A stretch of DNA of 64,000 nucleotides, from NCBI GenBank assembly GCA_009909065.1, contig JAAANZ010000002.1:1-64000 (forward strand). Reading direction: 5' to 3'. The DNA is from Alphaproteobacteria bacterium. Lineage in GTDB: Bacteria > Pseudomonadota > Alphaproteobacteria > Caulobacterales > Hyphomonadaceae. This document shows positions 39,135 to 47,644 of the stretch, in pieces; positions within the stretch are counted from its first letter, which is position 1, and every line of letters starts with the position of its first letter. The position numbers and the translations under genes were made by a program. Below the pieces are notes generated by a model. That model searched no databases. It saw nothing but the letters and a program-made list of their open reading frames with translations, and was not told the origin of the DNA.

Positions 39135-39572
39135 TCAAAAGCCCGGTTTGAGGATCGCCAGAAAGACAACGCCGATCATCAGGACGAAGGGCAACTCATT
39201 CATCATCCGCAGGCGCTTTTCCGAAACGCCCGCGCCGCCGGCATCGACCTTCTTGCCCACGGAGATGATAAAGCCATGAATGCCCGAGAGCACGAGCACC
39301 AACACGAGCTTGATCTGGAACCAGGTCTGCGACAGGAGCGTCCAGCCGCCCATCCAGATCATGGCGATACCGAGGATCCAGACGAAAATGAGCGCCGGAT
39401 TGAGGATGATAAGGCGCAGCCGCCGGCTCGCCTCGCGCATCGTCTCGAACAGGGGTTCACCCGGCCGGGCCGAGAGTTGGTAGATCCGCAGGCGCGGCGC
39501 CATGAGCAATCCGGCCATCAGGGCAATCACGAAAACGACATGTGTCGCTTTCACGAGCAGATACCCGCTCAT
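39135..39572 (-). CDS. hemJ: HemJ-type protoporphyrinogen IX oxidase
   Basis: A 145-residue four-helix membrane protein of the HemJ/UPF0093 family. The conserved His is in KATHVVFVIALMAGLL, and the KLVLVLVLSGIHGF helix carries the second conserved His. It oxidises protoporphyrinogen IX in heme synthesis. Its start overlaps the hemH stop by 4 bases, giving hemE-hemH-hemJ as one heme operon. In many alphaproteobacteria hemJ replaces hemG/hemY. Confidence 0.9.
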   Translation of the reverse strand: MSGYLLVKATHVVFVIALMAGLLMAPRLRIYQLSARPGEPLFETMREASRRLRLIILNPALIFVWILGIAMIWMGGWTLLSQTWFQIKLVLVLVLSGIHGFIISVGKKVDAGGAGVSEKRLRMMNELPFVLMIGVVFLAILKPGF

Positions 39573-40615
39573 GGGGCGGCCTCGCGCGCAAAGGGGCAAT
39601 CGCCATATTCCGTCGGACACAGCCGCCCACCCTCGCAGGACCGCAGGCGGGCATCAGCCGACAGCGTGGCCAGCGTCTCGTCGGCCAGCGCCTTGATGAA
39701 TAACGCATCCGTGCCGAGCGCCGGGACGGTATGGTAACCCTGAGCCCCGTTTGCCTCGGCGACTTCCCTGTATTCCTCACCAAGTTCGACGAGGGTTTCG
39801 ATGTGTTCGGACACGAAGGCGACCGGCGCGATCAGGATAGTCTTGCCGTCCACGGCGGCGGCGCGCACCTCTTCCTCCGTGTCCGGCCCGATCCATTTGA
39901 GGGGGCCCACGCGCGACTGATAGCAAACCTGGGTCTCCCAGTCGGAGGGCAGTTTTTCCACGAGCCGCCGGGTCATCTCCTCGACCTGGTACTGGTAGGG
40001 ATCGCCCTTCTTCACGACGCTTTCGGGCAGGCCGTGGGCCGACATCAGGAGTTTCACATTTCCCGGCTCTCCGGCGCTTTTCCAGCAATCCAGGATCCGG
40101 CGGGCATGCGCCTCTATGAAATCGCCATTGAACGGATAGCAACACAAGGTGCGCACTTGCCCCTCATAGACTTTTGCCCATTCCCCGAGACTCGAACCGG
40201 TGGTGGTGGACGAGAATTGCGGATAAAGTGGCAGGAGGATCACTTCGTCCGGTGACCAGGCGCGCACCGCTTCGGCCGCTTCATGCGTGAAGGGATGCCA
40301 GTAGCGCATGGCGATGAAAGCCCTGAATTCATCCTCCGGAGCGCGCGCCCGCAGCTCGGCCACCAGCGCCTCGGCCTGGTCCTCCGTCTCCGGCAGAAGC
40401 GGTGAGCCCCCGCCCGGCTGGTCCATCATCGCGTAATTCTCCCGCACGGCCGGCGCCCGGGTGCGCGAGATGAAGCGTGACAGCAGGAACCGCACGGGGG
40501 ATGGCGCCCGGATGATGGCCGGGTCCTTGAACAGGTTCTCCAGGAAGGGCCGGATATTCTCCTGCCGATCCGGGCCGCCCAGATTGAACAGCACCAGAGC
40601 GATGCGTCGTCCCAT
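39569..40615 (-). CDS. hemH: ferrochelatase with probable [2Fe-2S] cysteines
   Basis: A 348-residue enzyme that inserts iron into protoporphyrin IX. The catalytic His is in LLMSAHGLPESVVKKGDPY, and APVAFVSEHIETLVELGEEY is the second signature. The C-terminus has Cys327, Cys333 and Cys340, and there is an internal Cys pair at 158-159. Ferrochelatases of Caulobacter and mycobacteria bind a [2Fe-2S] cluster with one internal and three C-terminal Cys, so a cluster is likely here. It lies 29 bases after hemE. Confidence 0.97.
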   Translation of the reverse strand: MGRRIALVLFNLGGPDRQENIRPFLENLFKDPAIIRAPSPVRFLLSRFISRTRAPAVRENYAMMDQPGGGSPLLPETEDQAEALVAELRARAPEDEFRAFIAMRYWHPFTHEAAEAVRAWSPDEVILLPLYPQFSSTTTGSSLGEWAKVYEGQVRTLCCYPFNGDFIEAHARRILDCWKSAGEPGNVKLLMSAHGLPESVVKKGDPYQYQVEEMTRRLVEKLPSDWETQVCYQSRVGPLKWIGPDTEEEVRAAAVDGKTILIAPVAFVSEHIETLVELGEEYREVAEANGAQGYHTVPALGTDALFIKALADETLATLSADARLRSCEGGRLCPTEYGDCPFAREAAP

Positions 40616-40644
40616 GAACCTTCTCCTTTGCGCAAAACTCGCGA

Positions 40645-41682
40645 CTAGCCGTCTCGCAGGCAGCTGACCACGGTTTCGACATTGCTGATCGGCGTGTCCG
40701 GAAGAACTCCGTGACCGAGATTGAAGATATGGGGGCGGCCCCGGTAGGCGGCGACAATCTCACGCGTGCGTGCGACAAGTTGCTCGCCGCCCGCGCGCAG
40801 AAGGAGCGGGTCGAGATGACCCTGGACCGGAAAATCCGCCGGCAGGGAGGCATTCACATGCGCAGGCACGGCTGACGTATCGAGGCCGACTGCGCTCACG
40901 CCGGTCTGATCGGCATATTCCGCAAGCATCGCCCCGGCCCCTCGCGGAAAGCCTATGATCGGCAGGGTGACGCCAAGTTCGCGCAACCGCGAGACCAGCC
41001 GGGCGGTCGGGGAAATGATGATTTTCCGGAACACATCATCGGCCAATCCTTCGGCCCAGCTGTCAAAGATCATCAGGGCATCGGCCCCGGCCTCGGCCTG
41101 TGCCAGCATGTAGCGCGCCGTCGCCTCGCTCATCAGTTCAAGGGCACGCCCCAGATCATCGGGGCGCGTGTAGACCCAGCTGCGGGCCTCGTTCTTGTCG
41201 GTTTTTCCGCGACCCTCGATGGCATAAATCAGTACGGTCCAAGGCGCGCCGGCAAACCCGATCAAGGATGTCGCGGGCGATAATTGCGACTTCACCCGGG
41301 AGACCGTTTCACTGACCGGGGCCAGCCGGTCGGCGACGGCGCTGAGCGGGACGGTATCAAGGTCGCCCGGGCCGCCGATTGTCTCGACAATCGGGCCGAT
41401 GCCCTTCTCGAACCGCACGCCCCGCCCCATCGCATCAAGGATGAGCAGGATGTCGGCGAAAAGGATTGCGCCATCCATGCCATACCGTTTGACCGGTTGA
41501 AGCGTTGCCTCGGCTGCCATGCTCGGCGTGTAGCAGAAATCGAGGAAATCCCGCGCCCGGCTGCGAAGCTCGAGATATTCCGGCAGGTGCCGGCCAGCCT
41601 GGCGCATCATCCAGACCGGGGGCCTTTTGTGTATCTCCCCGCCGAGCGTGCGGATGAGTTTCGGTGTGCCGCGAGCAGCCAT
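40645..41682 (-). CDS. hemE: uroporphyrinogen decarboxylase
   Basis: A 345-residue TIM barrel with PPVWMMRQAGRHLPEYLELR at the substrate site and GFAGAPWTVLIYAIEG. It decarboxylates four acetates of uroporphyrinogen III. GGAAG precedes the ATG. It is the gene bordering the proposed origin; in Caulobacter the origin also overlaps the hemE promoter region, linking its transcription to replication control. Confidence 0.98.
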   Translation of the reverse strand: MAARGTPKLIRTLGGEIHKRPPVWMMRQAGRHLPEYLELRSRARDFLDFCYTPSMAAEATLQPVKRYGMDGAILFADILLILDAMGRGVRFEKGIGPIVETIGGPGDLDTVPLSAVADRLAPVSETVSRVKSQLSPATSLIGFAGAPWTVLIYAIEGRGKTDKNEARSWVYTRPDDLGRALELMSEATARYMLAQAEAGADALMIFDSWAEGLADDVFRKIIISPTARLVSRLRELGVTLPIIGFPRGAGAMLAEYADQTGVSAVGLDTSAVPAHVNASLPADFPVQGHLDPLLLRAGGEQLVARTREIVAAYRGRPHIFNLGHGVLPDTPISNVETVVSCLRDG

Positions 41683-41822
41683 GGTGCGTCTTCCAATTCA
41701 GACGGTCTGAGCCGGTGATTATGATTATTAAGCGGTGACATCTGGGGACAAGGCCACCCAGGCCCAATTGTCAACGCTGTTGCACCGGGTTTCAACAGGT
41801 CGCGGATCGCAGCCGGGGGGCG

Positions 41823-41837
41823 TTAACCATCTGTAAA
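41823..41837 (+). promoter_or_regulatory. CtrA-like binding site
   Basis: TTAA-CCATCTG-TAAA matches the CtrA pattern TTAA-N7-TTAA at 7 of 8 defined bases and contains the extended half-site TTAACCAT. CtrA blocks initiation by binding origin sites in Caulobacter. Confidence 0.55.
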
Positions 41838-41921
41838 CCCTGCGTGAAACGCCCGAAAAAGAGACTTCGGCCCACAGGGGAAAACGAAACGTGATCCGCG
41901 CAGGCGGAAAGGCGCGATTTG

Positions 41922-41936
41922 TGAATGTTTTGTTAA
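41922..41936 (-). promoter_or_regulatory. second CtrA-like site
   Basis: On the minus strand this reads TTAA-CAAAACA-TTCA, 7 of 8 defined bases. It partly overlaps a DnaA-box near-match (TGTGAATGT, 41920-41928). Confidence 0.45.
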
Positions 41937-41965
41937 CGAATGAGGACACCCGGATCCATCAACAG

Positions 41966-41974
41966 CGATCCACA
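41966..41974 (+). promoter_or_regulatory. DnaA G-box-like site
   Basis: CGATCCACA matches 8 of 9 positions of TGATCCACA, the moderate-affinity DnaA site used in the Caulobacter origin. A weaker form, TGATCCGCG, is at 41892-41900. Confidence 0.5.
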
Positions 41975-42044
41975 GGTCTTGCGGCGCGGGGGTCGGCCAT
42001 GCACAACACGCTTTTGCGAAACTGAGTGGAGCGGCCCGGTTCCG

Positions 42045-42866
42045 ATGCGTCTGTCCGTCTATTTCAATGTCCATCTGGTCTCGGACTCCACCGGCGAGAC
42101 GCTGAATGCGGTGATGCGGGCGGCTACGGCCCAGTTCGAGCGGGTCCAGGCCCTGGAGCACAATTACTATCTCGTCCGGTCGGAAAAACAGCTTGCCCGG
42201 GTGATGCGGGAGATCGAGGGGGCTCCCGGGCTTGTCTGGTATACGCTCGCCGATGAGGAGCTCAGGGCCAGTCTCGAAGCCCAGTGCCGGGCTGCCGGGA
42301 TCCCGACCCTGCCGGTCCTCGACCCGGCCGTCCATATGCTCAGCCGTCATCTCGGCATTGTTGCCAGTGAGCGGGTGGCGGGCCAGCATTCGCTGAACCA
42401 GGAATATTTTGACCGCATCGAGGCGGTCGATTTCGCCCTGCGCCATGATGACGGGCAGAATGTCGAAGGGCTGAAACAGGCCGATGTCGTGCTGGTCGGC
42501 GTGAGCCGCACCTCGAAGACGCCAACCTGTGTTTATCTGGCCAACCGGGGCATCCGGGCGGGCAATATCCCGTTGGTCCCGGGGCTGGCGCCTCCGCCGA
42601 CGCTGATGGAACTCAAGCGGCCCATGGTTGTCGGACTGAAGATCAGCGCCGAACGTCTTGTCCAGATTCGCCGCCAACGGCTGATGTCGCTGCGTGAAGA
42701 CCAGGACACCGATTATGCCGATGAAGAAGCTGTCCGTTCCGAGGTCACGCAGGCCAACCGACTTTTCCAGAGGATGAAATGGCCCGTGATCGATGTCTCG
42801 CGGCGCTCCGTGGAGGAAACCGCGGCGGCCATCCTGAACAAGCTGAATGAAAGGCGCCCCATATGA
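42045..42866 (+). CDS. ppsR: DUF299 kinase-phosphorylase (PPDK/PEP synthase regulator)
   Basis: A 273-residue protein with VSDSTGETLNAVMRA near the start and a P-loop-like GVSRTSKTPT. The family adds and removes phosphate on pyruvate phosphate dikinase or PEP synthase; which target applies here is not shown. ATG 42045, after GTGGAG, gives the family start MRLSVYFNVHLVSDSTGE. It heads an operon with maf, aroE, coaE and dnaQ and flanks the proposed origin, as DUF299 does in Caulobacter. Confidence 0.93.
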   Translation: MRLSVYFNVHLVSDSTGETLNAVMRAATAQFERVQALEHNYYLVRSEKQLARVMREIEGAPGLVWYTLADEELRASLEAQCRAAGIPTLPVLDPAVHMLSRHLGIVASERVAGQHSLNQEYFDRIEAVDFALRHDDGQNVEGLKQADVVLVGVSRTSKTPTCVYLANRGIRAGNIPLVPGLAPPPTLMELKRPMVVGLKISAERLVQIRRQRLMSLREDQDTDYADEEAVRSEVTQANRLFQRMKWPVIDVSRRSVEETAAAILNKLNERRPI

Positions 42867-43462
42867 GCCAGCCCGCGCTTATCCTGGCCTCGGGCAGTGC
42901 GAGTCGCCGCGCCCTCCTGGACAATGCCGGCATCGAGGCGCAGGCAGTTCGCCCGAACCTGGACGAGGAAACGGCCCGGGCGGGGATGCGTGCGGAGGGC
43001 ATCAGTGTGCGCGACCAGGCGGTTCATCTTGCCGAGCTCAAGGCGCTGAAAGTCTCGTCGGCGCGGCCGGGGCTGGTGGTCGGCGGTGATCAGATGCTGA
43101 ACCTGGATGGCCGGGCCCTCGACAAGCCCGCCGACCTCGCCGAAGCCCGCACACATCTCGAAACCCTGTCGGGCAGGACCCACACGCTGGAAACCGCCCT
43201 TGTCATCTGCGAGGGCGGCACGCCGGTCTGGCGGCATGTGGCACAGCCGCGCCTGACGATGCGCCCCTTGTCCGGCGATTTCATCGATTCCTATCTCGAG
43301 CGGGCCGGCAAAGCGGTCCTGACCACGGTCGGGGCCTACCAGCTCGAAAGCCTCGGCAGCCAGCTCTTTGCCCGGATCGAGGGCGACTATTTCTCCATTC
43401 TCGGAATGCCGCTCCTGGCGCTCATGGATTATTTGCGCACGCGTGGGGTGCTGGCGACATGA
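42863..43462 (+). CDS. maf: Maf family nucleotide pyrophosphatase
   Basis: A 199-residue protein with LASGSASRRALLDNAGI at the N-terminus and VVGGDQMLNLDGR, the conserved acidic loop. Members hydrolyse non-canonical or modified nucleoside triphosphates. The start ATG overlaps the ppsR stop, and its own stop overlaps aroE. Confidence 0.93.
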   Translation: MSQPALILASGSASRRALLDNAGIEAQAVRPNLDEETARAGMRAEGISVRDQAVHLAELKALKVSSARPGLVVGGDQMLNLDGRALDKPADLAEARTHLETLSGRTHTLETALVICEGGTPVWRHVAQPRLTMRPLSGDFIDSYLERAGKAVLTTVGAYQLESLGSQLFARIEGDYFSILGMPLLALMDYLRTRGVLAT

Positions 43463-44280
43463 CCAGGCTGTATGGCGTGATCGGCGATCCTGTAACCCAC
43501 TCCCTGTCGCCTGTGATCCACAGGGGCTGGGCGCGTGACCATGGTCTCGATGCCGATTATCGTGGCCTGCATGTGCCGGCCGAGGCTCTCGGGGACGCGA
43601 TGGGCACTTTCGAGAGACAGGGCGTGAAGGGTCTCAACGTGACCCTGCCGCACAAACAGGCCGTCATGGAGCATTGCGAGTCGATCTCGCCGCTTGCGCG
43701 CCGCATCGGCGCTGTGAACACGCTGTCGCTTCAGTCCGGCGGCGCCTGGCGCGGTGACAATACCGATTATCACGGCTTTCTGGAGGACCTTTCAGAGACC
43801 TGGCCGGCCGGCCTCAGGGGCCGTCGCATTCGTGTCCTGGGGGCGGGCGGCGCAGCGCGGGCGGTTCTGCTGGCCCTGCACGAGGCGGGGGCCCGGCTCG
43901 ATATTGCCAATCGCACGCCTGCCCGCGCTCAGGCCCTGGCGGCCGACCTCCAGCTGCCGGGCACGCCTGTCCTGGGACTGGAGGAGGGCCTGGCTGACCT
44001 CGCGGGCGTCGAACTGGTGGTCAATTGTCTCAGCCTCGGCCATTCCGGGGCGGGACTGGCTCTGCCCGCTGGGGAGGGACGCCCGTTCTATGATATCTCC
44101 TATGGCCCGGCCAGCCGCCGGGTCCTGGGCCCGGCCGAAGCTGCGGGGTGGAAAACGGCGGACGGGCTCGGCATGCTGGTCGCCCAGGCCGCGCTGTCCT
44201 TCGAGATCTGGTTTGCCATCCGGCCCGATCGTGAAGCGGCCCTGCGGCGCTGCCGCGCCGCATTGGAGGCGGCACAATGA
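43459..44280 (+). CDS. aroE: shikimate 5-dehydrogenase
   Basis: A 273-residue NADP enzyme. The catalytic Lys is in NVTLPHKQ, with shikimate contacts in [11 protein letters not shown] and [20 protein letters not shown] is the nucleotide loop and [10 protein letters not shown] the NADP 2'-phosphate contact. It reduces 3-dehydroshikimate in aromatic amino-acid synthesis. Both ends overlap neighbours by 4 bases. Confidence 0.97.
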   Translation: MTRLYGVIGDPVTHSLSPVIHRGWARDHGLDADYRGLHVPAEALGDAMGTFERQGVKGLNVTLPHKQAVMEHCESISPLARRIGAVNTLSLQSGGAWRGDNTDYHGFLEDLSETWPAGLRGRRIRVLGAGGAARAVLLALHEAGARLDIANRTPARAQALAADLQLPGTPVLGLEEGLADLAGVELVVNCLSLGHSGAGLALPAGEGRPFYDISYGPASRRVLGPAEAAGWKTADGLGMLVAQAALSFEIWFAIRPDREAALRRCRAALEAAQ

Positions 44281-44888
44281 AAATACTCGGGCTGACCGGT
44301 TCCATCGGTATGGGAAAATCGGCGACGGCGGCGATGTTCCGCGAGGAAGGCATTCCGGTCTATGATGCCGATGCGGCCGTGCACGCAATCTATGCGCCCG
44401 GCGGCGCGGCCGTCCAGCCTCTGGAGGCGGCCTTTCCCGGCGTGACCGCACCGGATGGAGGCATCGACCGGGCCCGCCTGCGCGAGCGTGTCCTCGACGA
44501 CAAGGCGGCGCTCGACCGTCTGAACGCGATTGTCCACCCGCTTGTGGGCCAGAGCCAGATTGATTTTCGCGAGGAGGCGCAGGCGGCGGGCGCGGCCTTC
44601 GCCGTACTCGACATCCCGCTGCTTTTCGAAACCGGCGGCGACAAGCGCTGCGATCATGTGCTGGTTGTCACCGCGCCGGCCGACGTGCAGCGCGACCGCG
44701 TATTGGCGCGGAGCGGCATGTCGCTCGATGCGTTCGAGGCCATTCTGGCGCGCCAGATGCCGGATGCGGAAAAACGCGCCCGCGCGGATTTCATTCTCAA
44801 TACCGCCTTCGGATTCGACTTTGCGCGTGACATTGTACGCGCCATCATCGCGCTGATGATTCGTTCCAAGGAGGCGGAGAAACAATGA
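44277..44888 (+). CDS. coaE: dephospho-CoA kinase
   Basis: A 203-residue P-loop kinase with [13 protein letters not shown] at the start, [10 protein letters not shown], and [16 protein letters not shown]. It phosphorylates the ribose 3'-OH of dephospho-CoA, the last step of CoA synthesis. It overlaps aroE and dnaQ by 4 bases each. Confidence 0.97.
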   Translation: MKILGLTGSIGMGKSATAAMFREEGIPVYDADAAVHAIYAPGGAAVQPLEAAFPGVTAPDGGIDRARLRERVLDDKAALDRLNAIVHPLVGQSQIDFREEAQAAGAAFAVLDIPLLFETGGDKRCDHVLVVTAPADVQRDRVLARSGMSLDAFEAILARQMPDAEKRARADFILNTAFGFDFARDIVRAIIALMIRSKEAEKQ

Positions 44889-45589
44889 GCGCCATGATCA
44901 GGGAAATCGCCTTCGATACCGAGACGACGGGCCTCGACCCGGACAAGGGCGACCGTATCATCGAGCTAGGGGCGGTCGAACTGATCAATCATATCCCCAC
45001 AGGCGAGACGTTTCGCATGCTCGTGAATCCCGGCCGTGCGGTGTCGGGCGATACGGTGCGGATCACGGGCATCACCGATGAGATGCTCGCCGGCCAGCCG
45101 CCTTTCGAAGCGCCGATCGTGGTTGACCGTTTCCTGGAATTTGTCGGCGACGCGATGATCATCGCCCACAATGCCAAGTTTGACCGCGGATTCCTCAACA
45201 TGGAGCTGCTTCGGTGCGGTCGCCCCGTGATCGAGGACGCGCGCTGGATCGATACGGCCGCCATGGCGCGCAAGAAATATCCCGGCGCGCCGGCTAGCCT
45301 GGATGCGCTTTGCCGGCGGTTCAATATCTCGCTCGAAAGCCGGACGCTGCATGGCGCGCTGCTCGACTCGCAGCTCCTGGCGGATGTCTATCTGGAGCTT
45401 CTCGGCGGGCGAGCCCGCGCTTTCGAATTCGAAGCGCAGAATACCGGCGGCGGCGAAAACACACGTGCTGCGGCTCGCGCGCGCCCGGCGCCACTCGAAA
45501 GCCGCCTGACATCGGACGAGGCGGCGCGTCACCGCGCCTTTATCGAAACGCTTGGCGAAGAACCGATCTGGATGAAGCACGGCGCGTGA
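44885..45589 (+). CDS. dnaQ: DNA polymerase III epsilon (3'-5' proofreading) subunit
   Basis: A 234-residue DEDDh exonuclease: FDTETTG (Exo I), [14 protein letters not shown] (Exo II) and [15 protein letters not shown] (Exo III with the catalytic His). A linker of about 25 residues follows, then a C-terminal segment that would bind the alpha subunit. It ends the ppsR-maf-aroE-coaE-dnaQ operon. The link of dnaQ with coaE and aroE next to the origin is conserved in alphaproteobacteria. Confidence 0.96.
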   Translation: MSAMIREIAFDTETTGLDPDKGDRIIELGAVELINHIPTGETFRMLVNPGRAVSGDTVRITGITDEMLAGQPPFEAPIVVDRFLEFVGDAMIIAHNAKFDRGFLNMELLRCGRPVIEDARWIDTAAMARKKYPGAPASLDALCRRFNISLESRTLHGALLDSQLLADVYLELLGGRARAFEFEAQNTGGGENTRAAARARPAPLESRLTSDEAARHRAFIETLGEEPIWMKHGA

Positions 45590-45601
45590 CCCGTGCCCGG
45601 C

Positions 45602-46900
45602 TCAGGCGATCATGGGATCGACGCGGTTTTTCTTGTCAGGATTGCCAAGCAAATGGTTGACGAAGGCGACATGGTTGCGCAGCCGATAAAGGTCATCGGT
45701 ATAGGACAGCGGAACCTCGAGACGTCCGATCTCTTCCTGCAACTGCTCGAGGTGTTGTCGCACAAGGTCGCGTTCGGCTCTTGACTCGGCGGCTCGGCCA
45801 CGCGCCTCGAGTTCGCGCAGATCGTTATACCAGACATAGATCTTGCGGCGCGTGCGCCAGCGGTAAAGCGGCGGCGCCATGCGCACGAGCGGTATCAGGA
45901 GGGTAATCAGCGGAATGGCCAGAACCCAGGCCCGTTCAAGGAAATTGGCCACGCCGAACGGAAACCAGCGACGCAGGGCCGACGGCCCATCTTCATAATA
46001 CCGTTCGGCTTCCGGAGACAGTTCGAGATCTGTCATCTGCCCGTTCGGAAAGGTGTTTGCCGTTGCCAGAAGGGAATGCGAGGCGTGAATATCCTTGGCC
46101 GCTTCCAGGAGGATGGCCTGGATCGCCGGGTGCAGGTCCCGCGATACGCCGAGCTGGGCGACAGGCGCGACCATGGGCACGTCTTGCGGCGGCGTCAGTT
46201 CGCCCACATTGATGACCCCGCGCAGCAGTGTGACCTGCGCCAGCGCGGGGTTGCGCCGCTCCAGCGCCGGCGCCAGCGCGAAGGGAACCAGTTCGGCCTC
46301 CGGGGCGGTCAGAAGCCTCTCGACATAGGGCGCCGAAATCCCGGCCGTGAACACGGCCGCCTGGATGTCACCCTTCAGGAGGGCGTCGGCGGCCTCCGAT
46401 CCGCTGATCGGGACAGCCTGCGCATTGTCCCAGTCCTTGTCATACTCTGCCTGCAGCCGCAGGGCGAGGTCGCGCGTGCCCGATCCTTCCGGGCCGATGG
46501 CGACACGCCTCCCGGCCAGTTCCCTGAAGGAGCCGGCGGGCGGGTCACGGCGGGAAAACACCCAGAAGGGTTCGTAGAACAGCCCGCCAAGCGTTTGCAG
46601 CCATTCAGAGTCCTCAGGCATGGCCGTGCCGCCTTGCAGCAAGGCGGCATCCGCGTCGCCATCCTGGAGAAGCCTCAAATTCTCGATCGAGCCGGCTGTT
46701 GATATCAGCTCGACCTCGACGCCGTGTTCGGCGAGGAGATTCCTGTAACGCTCGCCATAAGCGAAATAGGCCCCGCCCTGTCCGCCGGTCGCCAGGGTGA
46801 TGTTCCTGGGCGGCGCCGGATCGACGAATCTCAAGGCGATGATCAGGCCGATCACAGCGACCAGCACCAGCGGCCAATAGACCTTGAGGAAGTCTTTCAT
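45602..46900 (-). CDS. membrane-anchored TAXI-type substrate-binding protein
   Basis: A 432-residue protein. A membrane helix (about 8-25) precedes a TAXI/NMT1-like binding fold with ITLATGGQGGAYFAYGERY, GDADAALLQGG and AIGPEGSGTRDLA. A second hydrophobic segment (about 322-343) follows, then a charged, coiled-coil-like cytoplasmic tail of about 85 residues. Normal TAXI proteins are soluble periplasmic partners of TRAP permeases; here no permease gene is adjacent and the tail faces the cytosol. A sensor-like role is possible but unproven. The stop is 12 bases from the convergent dnaQ stop. Confidence 0.75.
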   Translation of the reverse strand: MKDFLKVYWPLVLVAVIGLIIALRFVDPAPPRNITLATGGQGGAYFAYGERYRNLLAEHGVEVELISTAGSIENLRLLQDGDADAALLQGGTAMPEDSEWLQTLGGLFYEPFWVFSRRDPPAGSFRELAGRRVAIGPEGSGTRDLALRLQAEYDKDWDNAQAVPISGSEAADALLKGDIQAAVFTAGISAPYVERLLTAPEAELVPFALAPALERRNPALAQVTLLRGVINVGELTPPQDVPMVAPVAQLGVSRDLHPAIQAILLEAAKDIHASHSLLATANTFPNGQMTDLELSPEAERYYEDGPSALRRWFPFGVANFLERAWVLAIPLITLLIPLVRMAPPLYRWRTRRKIYVWYNDLRELEARGRAAESRAERDLVRQHLEQLQEEIGRLEVPLSYTDDLYRLRNHVAFVNHLLGNPDKKNRVDPMIA

Positions 46901-46937
46901 GCGAACGGCCCGGTTCTTGCTTGATCCCGCTCGCTAG

Positions 46938-46960
46938 CTTGCCTTCTGCCACAAGGCAAG
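46938..46960. repeat. 8-bp perfect inverted repeat upstream of the TAXI gene
   Basis: CTTGCCTT and AAGGCAAG flank a 7-base loop, 38 bases before the TAXI gene start. It is a candidate operator; no regulator is known. Confidence 0.3.
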
Positions 46961-47014
46961 ACAAGCGTCGCGAGAGGGCCTTTGCGGGCCGCAGACTGAA
47001 GGGAAAAGCCCGAG

Positions 47015-47161
47015 ATGACTCATTTCGAAGGACGCATCGAAGCCGCCCGGCCGGATTCGCATTTCTTCACCCGACTGTTCAGTTTCGCAATCCTCGCCGC
47101 AATGTCCGTGGTCGCGGTCAGTCTTGCCGCGGCCGGGGCTGGGCCGGTCCATGCCGGCTGA
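47015..47161 (+). CDS. possible 48-residue membrane protein
   Basis: A short frame from ATG 47015 to TGA at 47159-47161. AAGGGA lies about 11 bases upstream. The peptide has a charged N-terminal half (THFEGRIEAARPDSHF) and one hydrophobic helix (about 18-43, LFSFAILAAMSVVAVSL). It ends exactly one base before the rlmH stop on the other strand. Support is the ribosome site and the regular topology; no family is recognised. Confidence 0.4.
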   Translation: MTHFEGRIEAARPDSHFFTRLFSFAILAAMSVVAVSLAAAGAGPVHAG

Positions 47162-47626
47162 TCAGCTCTTGTGATACGGCTGTCCGGCGAGGATCGTCGC
47201 CGCGCGATAAAGTTGTTCGGCAATCAGGATGCGCACCAGCCTGTGCGGCCAGGTCTGAACACCCAGCGCCAGCGTCTCATGGGCCGCCCGGTTCACCGGA
47301 TCGCCATGACCTTCGGCTCCGCCGATAAGGAAACAGGTTTGCGGGCATCCCCGGTCCCGCCACTTACCCAGATCGGCCGCCAGGCCGGCAGAGCTGCGCG
47401 CCTGCCCCGCCTCGTCGAGGGCGATGATGTGGGCCCCATCGCCGCATCTGGCCAGAAGCCGGCTGGCTTCCGCCTCCGGCCCGCCGCCGGCCCGGCATTC
47501 GACTTCCTCGGCGCGCCGGAAGCCCACCTGCGGCCCGGCCCGCTGCAGACGCGAGAGGTAATCATCAATCAGGTCCCGCTCGGCGCCTTTACGGATCGCC
47601 CCTGTCGCGATGATGCGCAGATCCAA
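47162..47626 (-). CDS. rlmH: 23S rRNA (pseudouridine-1915 N3) methyltransferase
   Basis: A 154-residue SPOUT methyltransferase. FLIGGAEGHG forms part of the SAM-binding knot and the C-terminus LIAEQLYRAATILAGQPYHKS is diagnostic. It modifies helix 69 of 23S rRNA. It follows rsfS by 18 bases, the usual order. Confidence 0.97.
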   Translation of the reverse strand: MDLRIIATGAIRKGAERDLIDDYLSRLQRAGPQVGFRRAEEVECRAGGGPEAEASRLLARCGDGAHIIALDEAGQARSSAGLAADLGKWRDRGCPQTCFLIGGAEGHGDPVNRAAHETLALGVQTWPHRLVRILIAEQLYRAATILAGQPYHKS

Positions 47627-47644
47627 TAAACCCGTCCGGTCGGT

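Larger units (their letters stand above)
41683..42044. other. probable chromosomal replication origin (hemE-ppsR spacer)
   Basis: This 362-bp divergent spacer has no gene. Going right from hemE it holds a 13-base palindrome (41698-41710), an AT-rich stretch (41716-41731) that could unwind, a TTAACCAT-type CtrA motif (41823), a second TTAA-N7-TTCA motif on the minus strand (41922-41936), and DnaA-box near-matches at 41743, 41892, 41920 and 41966. Position and neighbours match Caulobacter Cori. No perfect TTATNCACA box is present and no GANTC site was found. Confidence 0.75.

Noticed and set aside
41940-42044. Longer ppsR reading into the origin spacer
   Set aside because: The family start MRLSVYFNVHLVSDS fits ATG 42045, which has its own ribosome site.
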